Shown in pieces: positions 9,669 through 19,299 of a stretch of DNA of 64,000 nt (the first letter of the stretch is position 1; each line of letters begins with the position of its first letter). This DNA comes from Aeromicrobium sp. Leaf245 (GTDB taxonomy: Bacteria; Actinomycetota; Actinomycetes; Propionibacteriales; Nocardioidaceae). Below the pieces are notes generated by a model, which searched no databases, was not told where the DNA came from, and worked only from the letters and a program-made list of their open reading frames with translations. The stretch is taken from the NCBI RefSeq assembly GCF_942548115.1, contig NZ_OW824151.1, positions 1,488,001-1,552,000 on the forward strand, written 5' to 3'. A program made the translations under genes and the position numbers.

Positions 9669-10826
9669 ATGACCGTCGACATCACCCTGTTCGGGGCGAC
9701 CGGGTTCACCGGCACGCTCACCGCCGTCTACCTCGGCACGCACCTGCCCGAGGGTGGGACCTGGGCCGTGGCGGGTCGCAGCGCCGCCAAGCTGCAGGCC
9801 GTCGTCGACGACGTCGAGGCGGCGGGCGGTGTCGCACCCGAGGTGGTCCTGGCCGACGTGTCCGACCCCGCCTCGATGCGGGCGATGGCCGAGGGCACCC
9901 GCGTGCTCATCTCGACGGTCGGCCCCTACGTGCAGCACGGCGACCCGGCGGTGAAGGCCGCGGCGGAGGCGGGCATCGCCTACGTCGACCTGACCGGGGA
10001 GCCGGAGTTCGTCGACCGCACCTGGCTGGCGCACCACGAGACCGCCGTGAGGACCGGCGCGACGCTCGTGCACGCGTGCGGCTTCGACTCCATCCCGTAC
10101 GACCTCGGCGTGCTCTTCACGGTCGAGCAGCTTCCCGAGGGCGTTCCCCTCGACGTCAAGGGCTACATCCGGGCCGGCGGCACGGCCTCGGGCGGCACCT
10201 ACCACTCGGCGCTCGGGGCCTTCGCGCGGATCCGCCAGGCCGGCGCCACCGCCAAGCAGCGCAAGGCAGCGGAGGCCCGGCCCCAGGGCCGCAAGATCCG
10301 CGGCGGAGGGAAGATCGGCCGCGGGGCCGACGGCAAGGGCTGGGCCCTGCCGCTGCCCACCATCGACCCGCAGGTCGTGCTGCGCTCGGCGCGAGCCCTG
10401 GAGCGCTACGGCCCGGAGTTCTCCTACTCCCACTTCGCCCAGTTCAAGCGGCTGCCGATGCTGGCCGGCACGGTCGCCGGCGCGGGCGTCCTGCTCGCCG
10501 GCGCGCAGCTGGCACCCACCCGCAAGGCGCTGCTGAAGCTGCGTGCCCAGGGTGACGGCCCCAGCCCCGAGAAGCGCGCCTCGTCCTGGTTCAAGCTCCG
10601 TCTCGTCGGCGAGGGTGGTGGCAAGCGGGTGGTCACGCAGGTCAGCGGCGGCGACCCGGGCTACGACGAGACCGCCAAGATGCTGAGCGAGTCGGCGCTG
10701 TGCCTGGCGTTCGACGACGTTCCGAAGGTCGCCGGCCAGACCACGACCGCCGTGGCGATGGGCCGCCCGCTCATCGAGCGCCTCCAGCGCAACGGCATCG
10801 CCTTCGAGACGCTCGAGTCGCGCTGA
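9669..10826 (+). CDS. Saccharopine dehydrogenase-like / trans-acting enoyl reductase family protein
   Basis: A 385-residue NAD(P)-binding protein. Its Rossmann fold starts at residue 5 with TLFGATGFTGTLTA, and the saccharopine-dehydrogenase NADP domain covers roughly residues 5-130. The length and the following region resemble the mycobacterial trans-acting enoyl reductases (Rv2449c/Rv2953 group), which reduce lipid intermediates; the substrate here is not known. The start follows a TAGGGT -10 box by 6 bases, so the mRNA is probably leaderless. A 21-bp palindrome covers its -35 region. Confidence 0.82.
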   Translation: MTVDITLFGATGFTGTLTAVYLGTHLPEGGTWAVAGRSAAKLQAVVDDVEAAGGVAPEVVLADVSDPASMRAMAEGTRVLISTVGPYVQHGDPAVKAAAEAGIAYVDLTGEPEFVDRTWLAHHETAVRTGATLVHACGFDSIPYDLGVLFTVEQLPEGVPLDVKGYIRAGGTASGGTYHSALGAFARIRQAGATAKQRKAAEARPQGRKIRGGGKIGRGADGKGWALPLPTIDPQVVLRSARALERYGPEFSYSHFAQFKRLPMLAGTVAGAGVLLAGAQLAPTRKALLKLRAQGDGPSPEKRASSWFKLRLVGEGGGKRVVTQVSGGDPGYDETAKMLSESALCLAFDDVPKVAGQTTTAVAMGRPLIERLQRNGIAFETLESR

Positions 10827-10837
10827 CCCACGCCCGC

Positions 10838-10867
10838 CCCACCCTCACCGGCCCCACCCTCACCGGC
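10838..10867. repeat. Two tandem copies of a 15-bp unit
   Basis: CCCACCCTCACCGGC occurs twice in direct tandem just after the stop of the reductase gene, in the gap between convergent genes. No function is apparent. Confidence 0.6.
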
Positions 10868-10928
10868 ACCGCCCCCACCCGCGGTGGGCTCTCCACCGAA
10901 CGACGCGGTGCAGGGTGGGGCGGTGAGG

Positions 10929-10959
10929 ATTCCACCGTCCCAGCGCTGGACGGTGGAAT
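10929..10959. terminator. Hairpin between convergent genes (putative bidirectional terminator)
   Basis: Perfect 12-base arms ATTCCACCGTCC and GGACGGTGGAAT with a 7-base loop, between the 3' ends of the reductase gene (10826) and valS (10995). There is no T-tract on either side, as is common for terminator-like hairpins in GC-rich actinobacteria. Confidence 0.5.
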
Positions 10960-10994
10960 GCCCACCCGGGATGGGAAGGAGCGGAGTCGGCGCG

Positions 10995-13574
10995 CTACTC
11001 GGTCTCGGCGAGGGTGGCGTCGGCCACGATCTCGGTGGTGCCGTCGGCGGCCTCCGTGGCGAGCTCGCCGGTCACCCGACCGGCCGCCTTCACGTCGTCG
11101 ACGGCCTGCAGCACCAGGTCGAGCGAGGCCTGGGGCCCGCGGACGGTCACGGCCGTCACCTCGGTGCGCTGGCTGACCTTCGCGGTCGACTTCGCCCCGC
11201 GGATGCCGGCCAGCGCCTGGGCGGCGGCCGGCAGCAGCGCCGGGTCGCCGTCGACGGTCACGTCGTCGGTGGTCGGCCACGCCGCACGGTGCACCGAGCC
11301 CTCCTGCCACCAGCTCCAGACCTCCTCGGTCACGTAGGGCAGGAACGGCGCGAGGAGACGCAGCTGCGTCGACAGCGCCAGCACGAACGTGGCGCGGGCG
11401 GACTCCCCGGCCGGTGACTCCTGGCGGGCGCGCTCCTTGACCAGCTCGAGGTAGTCGTCGCAGAAGTCCCAGAAGAACTTCTCGGCGACCTCGAGGGCCG
11501 AGGAGTAGTCGTAGGCCTCGAAGTGGGCAGTGGCCTGCTCCACGACGCCTCGGAGCCCGGCGAGCACGGAGCGGTCGAGGGGCTCGGTCACGCGCGCGAA
11601 GTCGAGGTCGGCCGCGGTGGCACCGAGGCCGTAGTCCTCGGGCGCGGCGAGGACGAACTTGCTCGCGTTGAGCACCTTCATGGCCAGGCGCCGGCCGACC
11701 TTCATCTGGGTCTCGTCGAAGGGGGAGTCCGAGCCGGGACGCGCCAGCGCGGCACGCCAACGGACGGCGTCCGCGCCGTACTTGTCGAGGATCTCGTCAG
11801 GCACGACGACGTTGCCCTTGGACTTGCTCATCTTCTTGCGGTCGGGGTCGACCACGAAGCCCGAGATCGCCGTGTGCGTCCACGGCACGGAGCCGAACTC
11901 CTGGTGCGAGCGCACGACGGTGGCGAACAGCCACGTGCGGATGATGTCGTGGGCCTGAGGGCGCAGGTCCATCGGGAAGGTCCGTGCGAACAGGTCGGCG
12001 TCGCGCTCCCACCCGCAGGCGATCTGGGGGGTCAGCGACGACGTCGCCCAGGTGTCGAGCACGTCGGGGTCGCCGACGAACCCGCCGGCCGCACCGCGCT
12101 GCGACTCCTCGAAGCCGGGAGGGGCCTGCGACGCCGGGTCGACGGGCAGCGTGTCCTCGGCCGCGAAGATCGGGTCGTCGTAGTCGGGCTCGCCGTCGGC
12201 GTCGAGGCGGTACCAGACGGGGAACGGGATGCCGAAGAACCGCTGACGGCTGACCAGCCAGTCGCCGTTGAGGCCCTCGATCCAGTTGGTGAGGCGCGAC
12301 TGCATGTAGCCGGGCGTCCAGTCGATCTCGTCACCCCGGGCGATCAGCGCGGCGCGCAGGTCGGCGTCGCGGCCTCCGTTGCGGATGTACCACTGTCGGG
12401 TCGAGACGATCTCGAGCGGCTTGTCGCCACGCTCGTAGAAGTTGGCCACGCGCTGGGTGGGCTGCGGCTCGCCGTCGAGGTCGCCGCTGTCGCGCAGCGC
12501 CTGCACGACGAGCTCGCGGGCCGAGAACACGGTCTTGCCGGCCAGCTCGGTCCACAACGTCTCGCCGGGGCCGCCGGCGACCCACTCCGGGGTCTCGCGC
12601 AGGAACCGGCCGTCGCGGCCGATCACGGTGCGGTTGGGCAGCTGGAACTCGCGCCACCACTGGACGTCGGTCAGGTCGCCGAACGTGCAGCAGTGCACGA
12701 TGCCGGACCCCTTCTCGGGGTCGGCGAGCGGGCTGGCGATGATCGGCACCTCGACGCCGAACAGCGGTGAGACCGCGGTGCTGCCGAAGAGGTGCGCGTA
12801 GCGCTCGTCGTCGGGGTGGGCGATGATCGCGACCGCGGCGGCCGTGAGCTCCGGCCGCGTGGTCTCGACGACGATCGGGCCGGACGCGTGCTGGTAGGTC
12901 ACGCGGTGGTAGGCGCCGGGGTAGTCGCGGGCCTCGAGCTCGGCCTGCGCGACGGCGGTCTGGTACGTGACGTCCCACAGGGTCGGGGCGTCCTGCAGGT
13001 AGGCCTCGCCGCGACCCACGTTGCGCAGGAACGCGCGCTGGCTGGCGGTCTGGGCGTCGGCGCCGATGGTCGTGTACTGGTGCGACCAGTCGACGCTCAG
13101 GCCGAGCGTGCGCCACAGCTTCTCGAAGACCTTCTCGTCCTCCTCCACGAGCTCGTTGCACAGCTCGATGAAGTTGCGTCGGCTGATCGGCACCTGCTTC
13201 TTGGGATCGGGCTTCGCAGGCGGCGTGAAGTCGGCGTCGTAGGGCAGGGACGGGTCGCAGCGGACGCCGTAGAAGTTCTGCACGCGACGCTCGGTGGGGA
13301 GGCCGTTGTCGTCCCACCCCATCGGGTAGAAGACCTCCTTGCCGCGCATCCGCTGGAAGCGCGCCACCACGTCGGTGTGGGTGTAGCTGAACACGTGACC
13401 CACGTGCAGCGAGCCCGACACGGTCGGGGGAGGCGTGTCGATGGAGTACACGTCGGCGCGCTCGGCGGAGCGGTCGAACGTGTAGGTGCCCTGCTCGGCC
13501 CATACCTGGCTCCAGCGCTCCTCGAGTCCTTCGAGGGCGGGCTTGGCCGGGACGCGGTTCGCTGCAGTGGTCAC
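10995..13574 (-). CDS. valS: Valine--tRNA ligase
   Basis: Class I aminoacyl-tRNA synthetase charging tRNA-Val. The 859-residue chain has the HIGH-type motif HVGH at residues 57-60, the KMSKS motif near residues 580-584, the editing (CP1) domain between them, and an anticodon-binding domain plus short coiled C-terminus. The start is GTG 13574: homology begins there ([13 protein letters not shown]) and TAGACT lies 8 nt upstream, so the upstream open frame is not coding. In most actinobacteria valS directly precedes folC; here four genes' worth of sequence separates them. Confidence 0.97.
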   Translation of the reverse strand: MTTAANRVPAKPALEGLEERWSQVWAEQGTYTFDRSAERADVYSIDTPPPTVSGSLHVGHVFSYTHTDVVARFQRMRGKEVFYPMGWDDNGLPTERRVQNFYGVRCDPSLPYDADFTPPAKPDPKKQVPISRRNFIELCNELVEEDEKVFEKLWRTLGLSVDWSHQYTTIGADAQTASQRAFLRNVGRGEAYLQDAPTLWDVTYQTAVAQAELEARDYPGAYHRVTYQHASGPIVVETTRPELTAAAVAIIAHPDDERYAHLFGSTAVSPLFGVEVPIIASPLADPEKGSGIVHCCTFGDLTDVQWWREFQLPNRTVIGRDGRFLRETPEWVAGGPGETLWTELAGKTVFSARELVVQALRDSGDLDGEPQPTQRVANFYERGDKPLEIVSTRQWYIRNGGRDADLRAALIARGDEIDWTPGYMQSRLTNWIEGLNGDWLVSRQRFFGIPFPVWYRLDADGEPDYDDPIFAAEDTLPVDPASQAPPGFEESQRGAAGGFVGDPDVLDTWATSSLTPQIACGWERDADLFARTFPMDLRPQAHDIIRTWLFATVVRSHQEFGSVPWTHTAISGFVVDPDRKKMSKSKGNVVVPDEILDKYGADAVRWRAALARPGSDSPFDETQMKVGRRLAMKVLNASKFVLAAPEDYGLGATAADLDFARVTEPLDRSVLAGLRGVVEQATAHFEAYDYSSALEVAEKFFWDFCDDYLELVKERARQESPAGESARATFVLALSTQLRLLAPFLPYVTEEVWSWWQEGSVHRAAWPTTDDVTVDGDPALLPAAAQALAGIRGAKSTAKVSQRTEVTAVTVRGPQASLDLVLQAVDDVKAAGRVTGELATEAADGTTEIVADATLAETE

Positions 13575-13582
13575 GAGAGGAC

Positions 13583-13588
13583 AGTCTA
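13583..13588 (-). promoter_or_regulatory. -10 box of valS
   Basis: TAGACT on the minus strand ends 8 nt before the valS GTG codon, and no ribosome site is visible. Confidence 0.45.
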
Positions 13589-13602
13589 GGAGCCCGGGCC
13601 CC

Positions 13603-13665
13603 GGCGGGGGTGCCGGGCCGTGGGCGGCGAGTGACATGGCGGGGGTGCCCGGCCGTGGGCGGCGA
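13603..13665. repeat. 28-bp direct repeat upstream of valS
   Basis: Two 28-bp GC-rich copies (13603-13630 and 13638-13665) with one mismatch and a 35-bp period lie upstream of the valS promoter. Two looped copies could be binding sites or a local duplication. Confidence 0.6.
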
Positions 13666-13731
13666 ACGGCCCGCCGGGGGTCTGCGCGGCGTCGGGTTGT
13701 GGCGCAGGGCGGGAGGGCGCACGGTGGTGGC

Positions 13732-14172
13732 ATGGCCCTGACATCGATCGAGGACGAGCTCCGCCAGCTCATCGCCGACCGCGTGCGCGCGGTGGCCGAG
13801 CGTGACAGCAGGACGTTGGTCGACGCCCACGATCCCGAGGTGGTCAGCTACCCGGTCCTCCCGCCGGCCGAGACGCGGGGGACCGCGGCCGTGGCGGACG
13901 GCCTCGGCGCGTGGCTGGCGTCCTACGCCGTCGGTCCCGAGTACGAGGTGCACCACCTGCACGTGGGTGGGGCCGACGACGTCGGGTACTGCGCCTTCCG
14001 GTACCACGTGAGCGGCCGCCTGCACGACGGTGCCGAGGTGGACATGTGGGTGCGCAGCACCCTGGTCTGTCGGCGCGTGGACGGCGCGTGGCGCATCGTC
14101 CACCAGCACGAGTCGGTGCCCTTCGACCCGGCCACCGGTGCCGGCCTCGTCTCCGAGGCGCCCGACGACTGA
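13732..14172 (+). CDS. SnoaL-like / NTF2-fold protein
   Basis: A 146-residue protein with the alpha+beta pattern of the NTF2/SnoaL superfamily: an N-terminal helix ([16 protein letters not shown]), a helix with the DAHDPEVV turn, and C-terminal strands ending in [14 protein letters not shown], the usual ketosteroid-isomerase-like ending. Small-molecule isomerase or ligand-binding roles are common in this fold; the specific function is unknown. CACGGT ends 6 nt before the ATG, suggesting a leaderless start. It stands between valS (divergent) and the DUF2332 gene (convergent). Confidence 0.8.
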   Translation: MALTSIEDELRQLIADRVRAVAERDSRTLVDAHDPEVVSYPVLPPAETRGTAAVADGLGAWLASYAVGPEYEVHHLHVGGADDVGYCAFRYHVSGRLHDGAEVDMWVRSTLVCRRVDGAWRIVHQHESVPFDPATGAGLVSEAPDD

Positions 14173-14187
14173 CCCGGGGCGTGCCCG

Positions 14188-15183
14188 TCAGACGAGCCAG
14201 CGCAGGGTCCGACCGTGTCCGTGCGTCCAGGCCACGGCCTGCCCGTCGACGCCCAGCACGAAGGTGGGGTGGTCCGGGGGAGGCGCAGGACTTCCGGAGG
14301 TGACCGACGGCAGGACGTTCTTCGACTCGTTGCTGACCCAGTGGCAGGCGCCCTCGGCCACGAGGCCACGGACGAGGACGTCGTAGGCGTCCCGCTGCTC
14401 GTCGTCGAGGTAGGCGATCACGGCGCTGTGGAACACGACGACCGGTCCGTCGGCCGACGCAGCCTCGACGAGGCGCGGCAGCTCGGTGAGCAGGTCGCCG
14501 GCGACGAGGTCCGGTGGATCGGCCCGGGCCACGTCGAGCGCCGCACGCAGTCGGTCGCGACGGTCCTGGTGCTCGGGCCAGACCAAGGCCTCCAGCCAGG
14601 CGGCGTCGTCGCCGGACGTGACGTCGAGCGGGTTGAGGTCGACGCCTCGTCTGGCTGCCACGGACGGGACCCGGGTGGGGAGCGAGACGCGTCCGGTCAC
14701 CCGGCACGGCAGCTCGGGCCCGACGCCGAGGGTCACGTCGCCGTCGTCGGTGCGCCACCGGTAGGCGTAGCGGTCGGGGTAGAGGCACAGGCCCGCGCTG
14801 GCACCGACCTCGACCAGCGAGAGCGGCGCGCCGTCGTGGTGCTCGGCGAGGAGGCCGAACGCCGGGACCAGCGTGGCGAGTCGTCCGACCTCGTTGGTCT
14901 GGGTGGCGCGCTCGAGGATCGTCGCGCGGACGGGTCCCTCCGGGCCGTCCGCCAGGAGCGCGTCGCGGAGCCCGCCGTACGGGCCCGGGGCGATCACGCC
15001 GTGCACGCGGGCGGCGGCGAACACCAGGTTCGGCTGCTGCTTCAGACGGGGGAGGGTGGTGAGCCACCCCAGCACCTCGGGGTCCTCGGCGACGGCCGCG
15101 GACCACGTGGCGAAGGTGGGGGAGTCGGCGGCCTGGGCCGCGAACTCCCGATACTGCTCGGCCAGGTCGTGCCAGAGGTCCAT
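14188..15183 (-). CDS. DUF2332 domain-containing protein
   Basis: A 331-residue protein of the DUF2332 family. Diagnostic stretches are NEVGRLATLVPAF near residue 100, the glycine-rich VEVGASAGLCLYPDRY near 125 (methyltransferase-like) and VVFHSAVIAYL near 250. The family is widespread in actinobacteria with unknown function; the fold hints at a Rossmann-like methyltransferase relative. It is convergent with the NTF2-like gene (15-bp gap). Confidence 0.85.
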   Translation of the reverse strand: MDLWHDLAEQYREFAAQAADSPTFATWSAAVAEDPEVLGWLTTLPRLKQQPNLVFAAARVHGVIAPGPYGGLRDALLADGPEGPVRATILERATQTNEVGRLATLVPAFGLLAEHHDGAPLSLVEVGASAGLCLYPDRYAYRWRTDDGDVTLGVGPELPCRVTGRVSLPTRVPSVAARRGVDLNPLDVTSGDDAAWLEALVWPEHQDRRDRLRAALDVARADPPDLVAGDLLTELPRLVEAASADGPVVVFHSAVIAYLDDEQRDAYDVLVRGLVAEGACHWVSNESKNVLPSVTSGSPAPPPDHPTFVLGVDGQAVAWTHGHGRTLRWLV

Positions 15184-15238
15184 GCCGTCGATTGTTGCTC
15201 GCTGCGACCGGTGCGCGAGCAGCGGAGGGCGGTTACGC

Positions 15239-17410
15239 CTAGGCGCGGTGCTCGGGGGCGGGGTGCCCCTCGGCCAGGGGGTCCGCTGGATGGGCCGGGT
15301 CAGCGGCGTGGTGGGCGACCGCGTGGTCGGGGGCGCCGCTCATGTGCCCGCCGTCGGTGCGGAACAGCGCGCTCGGCCACCACATCCAGCGGCCGAGGTC
15401 GAGGTTCAGGGCCGTCACCAGCACCGACCGCACGATGATCGTGTCGAGCAGCACGCCGAGGGCCACCGCGAACCCGAGCTCGGCGAGGAACACGATCGGC
15501 AGGGACCCGAGGGCGGCGAACGTGCCGGCCAGCACGAGGCCGGCCGACGTGATGACGCCTCCGGTGGCGGCCAGCCCGATGAGCGCACCCCGCCGGGTGC
15601 CGTGCAGGAGCGCCTCCTCCCGGACGCGGGTCATGAGGAAGATGTTGTAGTCGATGCCCAGCGCCACGAGGAAGACGAAGGCGTACAGCGGGAGCGACGA
15701 GTCCGCCCCCTCGAAGCCCAGGACGTGGCGGAACACGAGGGCGCTGATGCCCAGGGCCGCGCCGAACGAGAGCACCACCGTGGCCAGCAGCACCAGGGGC
15801 GCGACCAGCGCCCGCAGCAGCAGGGCCAGGATCAGGAGCACGGCCACCAGGATGATCGGGATGATGAGCCGGTTGTCGGCCGCCGAGGCCTCCTGCACGT
15901 CGTGGTTGATCGCCGTGGTGCCGCCGACGAGGGCTCCCGGCACGTCGGCCAGCGCGTCGCGTGCCCGGTCGATCGTCTCGAACGCGCTCGTGGAGTCCGG
16001 CGCCGCCTCGAGGGTGCCCTCGACGTAGGCGATGTCGCCCTGCACGACCGGCTCGGTCACGGTGTCCGGCGAGATGCCCTGCACGTCCTGGAGCGCCGCA
16101 GCGGCCGCCTCGCCCGCGCCGGCGTCGGCCACGACCTGCACCGGGTCGCCGGCCCCACCCGGGAAGTGCTCTGCCAGCTTCTCCTCGGCCACGATGGACG
16201 GCTGCTCGGTGGTGAACGACTCGGCGTTCGAGAGTCCGTCGGCGTCGAGCTGGACCACGCCGAGGGTGAAGGCGCCCAGGACGAGGGTCGTCACCACCCA
16301 CACGGTGCGCGGGCGGTGCGCGATGCGCCGACCCACCCGACCCCAGATGCCGCGCTCGGCGGGCTGCGGGTCGCCGAAGCGCGGCACGAAGGGCCAGAAG
16401 ACCCAGCGGCCGAACACCACGAGCAGCACGGGGAGGAGGATGAGCATGACGACGAGGGAGACGACGATGCCCGCGGCGGCGACCGGTCCCAGCCCGGACG
16501 TCGAGCTCATCTGGGCGAGCAGCAGGCACAGCAGGCCGACGACCACGGTGCTGCCGCTCGCGAGGATGGCCGGGGCGGCGCGGTGCAGGGCATGCGCCAT
16601 GGCCTCGTGACGGTCCTCGGTGTTGCGCAGCTCCTCGCGGTAGCGGGCCACGAGCAGCAGCGCGTAGTCGATCCCGGCGCCGAGCACGAGCACGGACAGG
16701 ATGCCCGCGCTCTGGCCGTTGACCGTGAGGTCCGCGTACCTCGCCAGCAGGTACACGACGCCCTGGGCGGCGAACACGCTGAGCACGCCGCACACGAGCG
16801 GGATGATCCACAGGATCGGGCTGCGATAGGTCAGCAGCAGCATGACGACCACGACCGAGATCGCCGCGAGGAGGAGGATGCCGTCGATCCCGGCGAAGGC
16901 CTTCGCCTGGTCCGCGCCGAGCGCCGCAGGGCCGGCCACGTAGACGTCGGCCCCGCCGGCGCCGTCCTCCGCGGCGGTGCGCAGCTCGTCGACGACGTCG
17001 GGCAGGCGCTCCCAGCCGGTGTCGGGGTCGATCCTGAGGCTGACCACCAGCTGCGCGGCGACACCGTCCTCGGACGGGATCGGGCCCACGATGTCGCCGG
17101 TCACCTCGGGGATCGCCGCGATATCGGTCTTCAGGGTCTCGAGCCGCGCGAGGTCGTCGGGCTGGGGGCCGTCCTCCCGCACGAGCAGGACGATGGCCGG
17201 GATCACGTCGGGGTCGGCGAACTGGGTCGCCTTCGCGATGACCTGCGTCGACTCAGCCTCCGCCGGCAGGAAGGAGGCGACGTCGTTCTCCTGCACGTCG
17301 GCGAGCTTCGAGCCGAACGAGCCCAGACCGCCCAGGGCGACGAGCATGACGACCAGCACGAGCCACTTGGCTCGACGGTGGGCGATCCAACCACTGATCC
17401 GGTGGTTCAT
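15239..17410 (-). CDS. MMPL family (RND-type) membrane transporter
   Basis: A 723-residue inner-membrane exporter of the MMPL/RND superfamily, driven by proton motive force. It has two homologous halves, each with one N-terminal transmembrane helix, an extracytoplasmic domain, and a five-helix bundle holding an Asp-Tyr pair (GAGIDYALLL and GIDYNIFL). Such proteins export lipids or drugs. The start is ATG 17410, 7 bases after AGGAG; the ATG six bases earlier lies too close to that site. It is divergent from folC, with 163 bp between them. Confidence 0.93.
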   Translation of the reverse strand: MNHRISGWIAHRRAKWLVLVVMLVALGGLGSFGSKLADVQENDVASFLPAEAESTQVIAKATQFADPDVIPAIVLLVREDGPQPDDLARLETLKTDIAAIPEVTGDIVGPIPSEDGVAAQLVVSLRIDPDTGWERLPDVVDELRTAAEDGAGGADVYVAGPAALGADQAKAFAGIDGILLLAAISVVVVMLLLTYRSPILWIIPLVCGVLSVFAAQGVVYLLARYADLTVNGQSAGILSVLVLGAGIDYALLLVARYREELRNTEDRHEAMAHALHRAAPAILASGSTVVVGLLCLLLAQMSSTSGLGPVAAAGIVVSLVVMLILLPVLLVVFGRWVFWPFVPRFGDPQPAERGIWGRVGRRIAHRPRTVWVVTTLVLGAFTLGVVQLDADGLSNAESFTTEQPSIVAEEKLAEHFPGGAGDPVQVVADAGAGEAAAAALQDVQGISPDTVTEPVVQGDIAYVEGTLEAAPDSTSAFETIDRARDALADVPGALVGGTTAINHDVQEASAADNRLIIPIILVAVLLILALLLRALVAPLVLLATVVLSFGAALGISALVFRHVLGFEGADSSLPLYAFVFLVALGIDYNIFLMTRVREEALLHGTRRGALIGLAATGGVITSAGLVLAGTFAALGSLPIVFLAELGFAVALGVLLDTIIVRSVLVTALNLDLGRWMWWPSALFRTDGGHMSGAPDHAVAHHAADPAHPADPLAEGHPAPEHRA

Positions 17411-17560
17411 GCGCATGCTCCTGGGGGGTGGGGTGCACGACCGGCGCCGCAGCCCTCTCATCATGGCGGACAGAGGGGGGCGCGTGGAATCAGGGAGATC
17501 CCCGATCCGCTCACCCGGGCCGACTGGGTCCACGCGGTCGGCACGCGCGGCACGGCCTGG

Positions 17561-17566
17561 GATACT
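17561..17566 (+). promoter_or_regulatory. -10 box of folC
   Basis: GATACT ends 7 nt before the folC ATG at 17574, with no convincing ribosome-binding site; likely a leaderless start. Confidence 0.4.
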
Positions 17567-17573
17567 GGCGGGG

Positions 17574-18920
17574 ATGAACCCCACCTACGCCGAGGTCGAG
17601 GCCGCCCTGCTGGGCCGCTGGCCCGAGACCAGGCTCGAGCCGTCGCTCGAGCGCATCACCGCCCTGTGCCGTCTGCTCGGCGACCCGCAGGACGCCTACC
17701 CCGTCGTCCACCTCACCGGCACGAACGGCAAGTCGTCGACGGCGCGGATGATCGACGCGCTGCTGCGGGCGCTCGACCTGCGCACCGGGCGGTTCACCAG
17801 CCCGCACCTGCAGAGCATGACCGAGCGGATCAGCCTCGACGGCGAGCCGCTCACCGAGGAGCAGTTCGTCGAGGCCTTCGCCGACGTGGCCGCCTACGCC
17901 CAGGTCGTCGACGACAGCCAGCCGCACCCGATCTCGTTCTTCGAGCTCACCGTCGCCATGGCGTACGCGGCCTTCGCCGACGCGCCGGTCGACGCCGCGG
18001 TGGTGGAGGTCGGCATGGGGGGTGCGTGGGACGCCACCAACGTGGCGACCGGCCGCGTCGCCGTGGTCACGCCCGTGGCCGTCGACCACACCGCCTACCT
18101 CGGCGACCGCGCGGTCGACATCGCGCTGGAGAAGTCCGGCATCATCAAGCCGGGCGCCCACGCCGTGCTCGCCGCCCAGGAGCCCGAGGTGCTCGACGTC
18201 CTCATGCGCCGCAGCATGGAGGTCGGGGCCACGGCGCTGCGCGAGGGCGTCGACTTCGGGGTCGCCGACCGGCTCAACGCCGTCGGCGGGCAGCAGATCA
18301 GCCTGCAGGGCCTCAACGCCCGCTACGACGACGTCCTCCTGCAGCTGCACGGTGCGCACCAGGCGCAGAACGCCGCCGTGGCGCTGGCCTCGGTCGAGGC
18401 GTTCGTCGGTGCCGAGCTCGACGGCGACCTGGTGCGGTCGGCGTTCGGCGAGGTCACCTCGCCCGGTCGGCTGGAGGTCGTGCGGCGCAGCCCGACCGTG
18501 CTGGTCGACTCCGCGCACAACCCGCACGGCGTCCGCGCTGCGCTCGAGGCGGTCCAGGACTCCTTCACCTTCAGCCCGCTCGTCGGTGTCGTCAGCGTCA
18601 TGGCCGACAAGGACGTCGAGGAGATGCTCCGTGAGCTCGAGCCCGTGCTGGCCCACGTGGTGTGCACCCAGAACAGCCTGCCGCGTGCCATGCGGGCCGA
18701 CGAGCTCGGCGAGCTGGCCGAGGAGGTCTTCGGCGAGGACCGGGTGACCGTGGAGCGGGGCCTGGACGACGCCCTCGTCCGCGCGATCTCGATGGCCGAG
18801 ACCGGTGCGGGCATGGAGGAGGCGATCGGCAGCGGCGGCGTCATCGTGATCGGGTCGGTCGTCACCGCCGGCGAGGCGCGGGTGCTGCTGGGTGCCGGGG
18901 CAGTCGGAGGTGGGGCATGA
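17574..18920 (+). CDS. folC: Bifunctional folylpolyglutamate synthase/dihydrofolate synthase
   Basis: Mur-ligase-like enzyme that joins glutamate to dihydropteroate and extends folate polyglutamate tails. The 448-residue chain shows the P-loop LTGTNGKSS near residue 49, the FTSPHLQSMTERI folate-binding motif near 80, VEVGMGG near 142 and DSAHNPHG near 310. ATG 17574 is supported by the -10 box 7 nt upstream. Its stop overlaps the start of the DUF4233 gene (ATGA), a conserved actinobacterial pair. Confidence 0.95.
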   Translation: MNPTYAEVEAALLGRWPETRLEPSLERITALCRLLGDPQDAYPVVHLTGTNGKSSTARMIDALLRALDLRTGRFTSPHLQSMTERISLDGEPLTEEQFVEAFADVAAYAQVVDDSQPHPISFFELTVAMAYAAFADAPVDAAVVEVGMGGAWDATNVATGRVAVVTPVAVDHTAYLGDRAVDIALEKSGIIKPGAHAVLAAQEPEVLDVLMRRSMEVGATALREGVDFGVADRLNAVGGQQISLQGLNARYDDVLLQLHGAHQAQNAAVALASVEAFVGAELDGDLVRSAFGEVTSPGRLEVVRRSPTVLVDSAHNPHGVRAALEAVQDSFTFSPLVGVVSVMADKDVEEMLRELEPVLAHVVCTQNSLPRAMRADELGELAEEVFGEDRVTVERGLDDALVRAISMAETGAGMEEAIGSGGVIVIGSVVTAGEARVLLGAGAVGGGA

Positions 18921-19261
18921 GGGGCATGTGTGCGGCGATGCTGACGTTCGAGGCGATCCTCCTCGGACTCAGCGTCCCGGTGATGATCTCCGTGGAGGAC
19001 GTGCCGGCCGGACTGGCGCTCACGCTCGGCCTGGGGCTCGCGGTGCTGTGCATCCTGACGGCCGGCATGCTGCGCAAGCCGTCGGGCTACGTCGTCGGCC
19101 ACGTCCTGCAGGCGGCGGTCGTCGCCCTGGGCTTCCTCGTGCCGGTCATGTTCTTCGTCGGCGGCATGTTCGCCCTGCTCTGGGCCAGCGCCTTCCTGCT
19201 CGGCCGACGCATCGAGGCCGACAAGGCCCGGTGGGCCGCCGAGGGTCCCGACCCCGACTGA
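18917..19261 (+). CDS. DUF4233 domain-containing membrane protein
   Basis: A 114-residue protein with three to four hydrophobic helices and a charged C-terminus, of the DUF4233 family that typically follows folC in actinobacteria. The start overlaps the folC stop by four bases, indicating coupled translation. Function unknown; the tie to folate metabolism is by context only. Confidence 0.88.
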   Translation: MRGMCAAMLTFEAILLGLSVPVMISVEDVPAGLALTLGLGLAVLCILTAGMLRKPSGYVVGHVLQAAVVALGFLVPVMFFVGGMFALLWASAFLLGRRIEADKARWAAEGPDPD

Positions 19262-19287
19262 CCCTCGCGTCCCGGGGGAGCGCGGCC

Positions 19288-19293
19288 TACGGT
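19288..19293 (+). promoter_or_regulatory. -10 box of a leaderless promoter
   Basis: TACGGT ends 6 nt before the ATG of the metallophosphoesterase gene at 19300; no ribosome site. Confidence 0.5.
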
Positions 19294-19299
19294 GGACCC

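Noticed and set aside
13575-13772. N-terminal extension of valS
   Set aside because: The extra 66 codons have no similarity to ValRS, contain the valS -10 box and the 28-bp repeats; GTG 13574 is the better start.
14873-18634. Very long open frame (over 1,200 codons) across MMPL and folC
   Set aside because: It is a mirror of GC-rich coding sequence: composition is Arg/Gly/His-rich without any domain, and it lies opposite or out of frame to clear genes. The same holds for the long minus-strand frame at 3675-6518.
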